From an uncultured Oscillospiraceae bacterium (lineage in GTDB: Bacteria > Bacillota > Clostridia > Oscillospirales > Acutalibacteraceae): a stretch of DNA of 14,953 nt. The translations under genes were made by a program, and so were the position numbers. Positions 14,649 to 14,953 of the stretch are shown here, one piece after another (the stretch's first letter is position 1; each line of letters starts with the position of its first letter). Below the pieces are notes generated by a model that saw nothing but the letters and a program-made list of their open reading frames with translations, did no database searches and had not been told where the DNA came from. Location: NCBI GenBank assembly GCA_902462665.1, contig CABQCM010000004.1, positions 1 through 14,953 on the forward strand. Direction: 5' to 3'.

Positions 14649-14953
14649 TTATCCAAGTTGATTGCGTTGGCGGACTACTTCATACAGCAGCACGCCAGCT
14701 GCTACCGAAGCGTTCAGGGAATTCACCTGTCCCCGCATAGGCAGCGATATAATATGGTCGCACTTTTGCCGAACCAGACGGGCGAGGCCGCCCCCCTCCG
14801 AACCAATAACCAGTGCGACAGCACCGGCATAATCCACCTCGCACCAGGACTCTCCATCCATATCTGCTCCATAAATCCAAAAACCCAATTCCTTTAAATC
14901 GTCCAAAGTCGAGGCCAGATTGGAAACCCGGACGATGGGCAAATATTCCAAAG
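14649..14953 (-). CDS. rlmB: SpoU/TrmH-family 23S rRNA 2'-O-ribose methyltransferase, 5' end outside window
   Basis: Only the last 100 or so residues are visible; the frame stays open to the window edge, so the Met at 14951 is internal rather than a start. The SPOUT methyltransferase motifs are present: VALVIGSEGGGLARLV (motif 2), then DHIISLPMRG and NSLNASVAAGVLLYE (motif 3), ending near VRQR. These form the knotted S-adenosylmethionine site. RlmB methylates G2251 of 23S rRNA in Escherichia coli; the exact target here is inferred from family. The stop at 14649 lies 17 bases before the pseudo-ATPase start, so the two genes are probably one transcript. Other TrmH-type paralogues cannot be excluded from the C-terminus alone. 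Confidence 0.85.
   Translation of the reverse strand, partial: LEYLPIVRVSNLASTLDDLKELGFWIYGADMDGESWCEVDYAGAVALVIGSEGGGLARLVRQKCDHIISLPMRGQVNSLNASVAAGVLLYEVVRQRNQLG

Overview
The window looks like chromosomal DNA of a low-to-mid GC Gram-positive anaerobe, probably a gut-associated member of the Clostridia (Oscillospirales/Ruminococcaceae-like). The reasons are strong AGGAGG-type ribosome sites, a type I dockerin, discoidin/Ig-like multidomain secreted proteins, a choloylglycine (bile salt) hydrolase, and a class M sirtuin with a zinc macrodomain. I could not run a database search, so the taxonomy is an inference from gene content. Nearly all genes lie on the minus strand; the one clear exception is a small HxlR-type regulator.

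Positions 1-7740 form a glycan-utilisation locus. A very large secreted GH38-type glycosidase (3' end outside the window) and a secreted discoidin/dockerin protein share almost the same N-terminal half: signal peptide, discoidin, Ig-like, discoidin, Ig-like. They differ in the C-terminal half, which is a GH38 catalytic module in one and a helical linker plus dockerin in the other. An AraC-type activator gene lies between them. The two structural genes also share a 16-base identical element upstream of a TACAAT -10 box that has no good -35. The similarity continues into the 3' end of araC, so the DNA upstream of the dockerin gene appears to hold a decayed second araC end. The simplest reading is tandem duplication of an [araC - secreted gene] unit, followed by loss of one araC and divergence of the C-terminal modules.

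Positions 7740-8830 carry a choloylglycine hydrolase with its own promoter and terminator. Positions 8864-11213 carry a run of minus-strand genes: an atypical-SDR NAD(P)-binding oxidoreductase, a zinc-dependent macrodomain ADP-ribosyl hydrolase and an overlapping SirTM-type sirtuin. The last two are the writer/eraser pair of reversible protein ADP-ribosylation, here without the usual GcvH-like and lipoate-ligase partner genes. The oxidoreductase is divergent from hxlR (11516-11839), and two inverted repeats in the shared intergenic region are candidate operators.

Positions 11956-14953 carry the end of an RlmB/TrmH-type 23S rRNA ribose methyltransferase gene. Seventeen bases downstream begins an 891-residue membrane protein that looks like a P1B-type ATPase whose catalytic motifs (DKTGT, TGD, GDGxND) have all been replaced or lost, preceded by a disordered tail of about 320 residues. 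This apparent pseudo-ATPase is the most unusual protein in the window. A bidirectional terminator separates it from hxlR.
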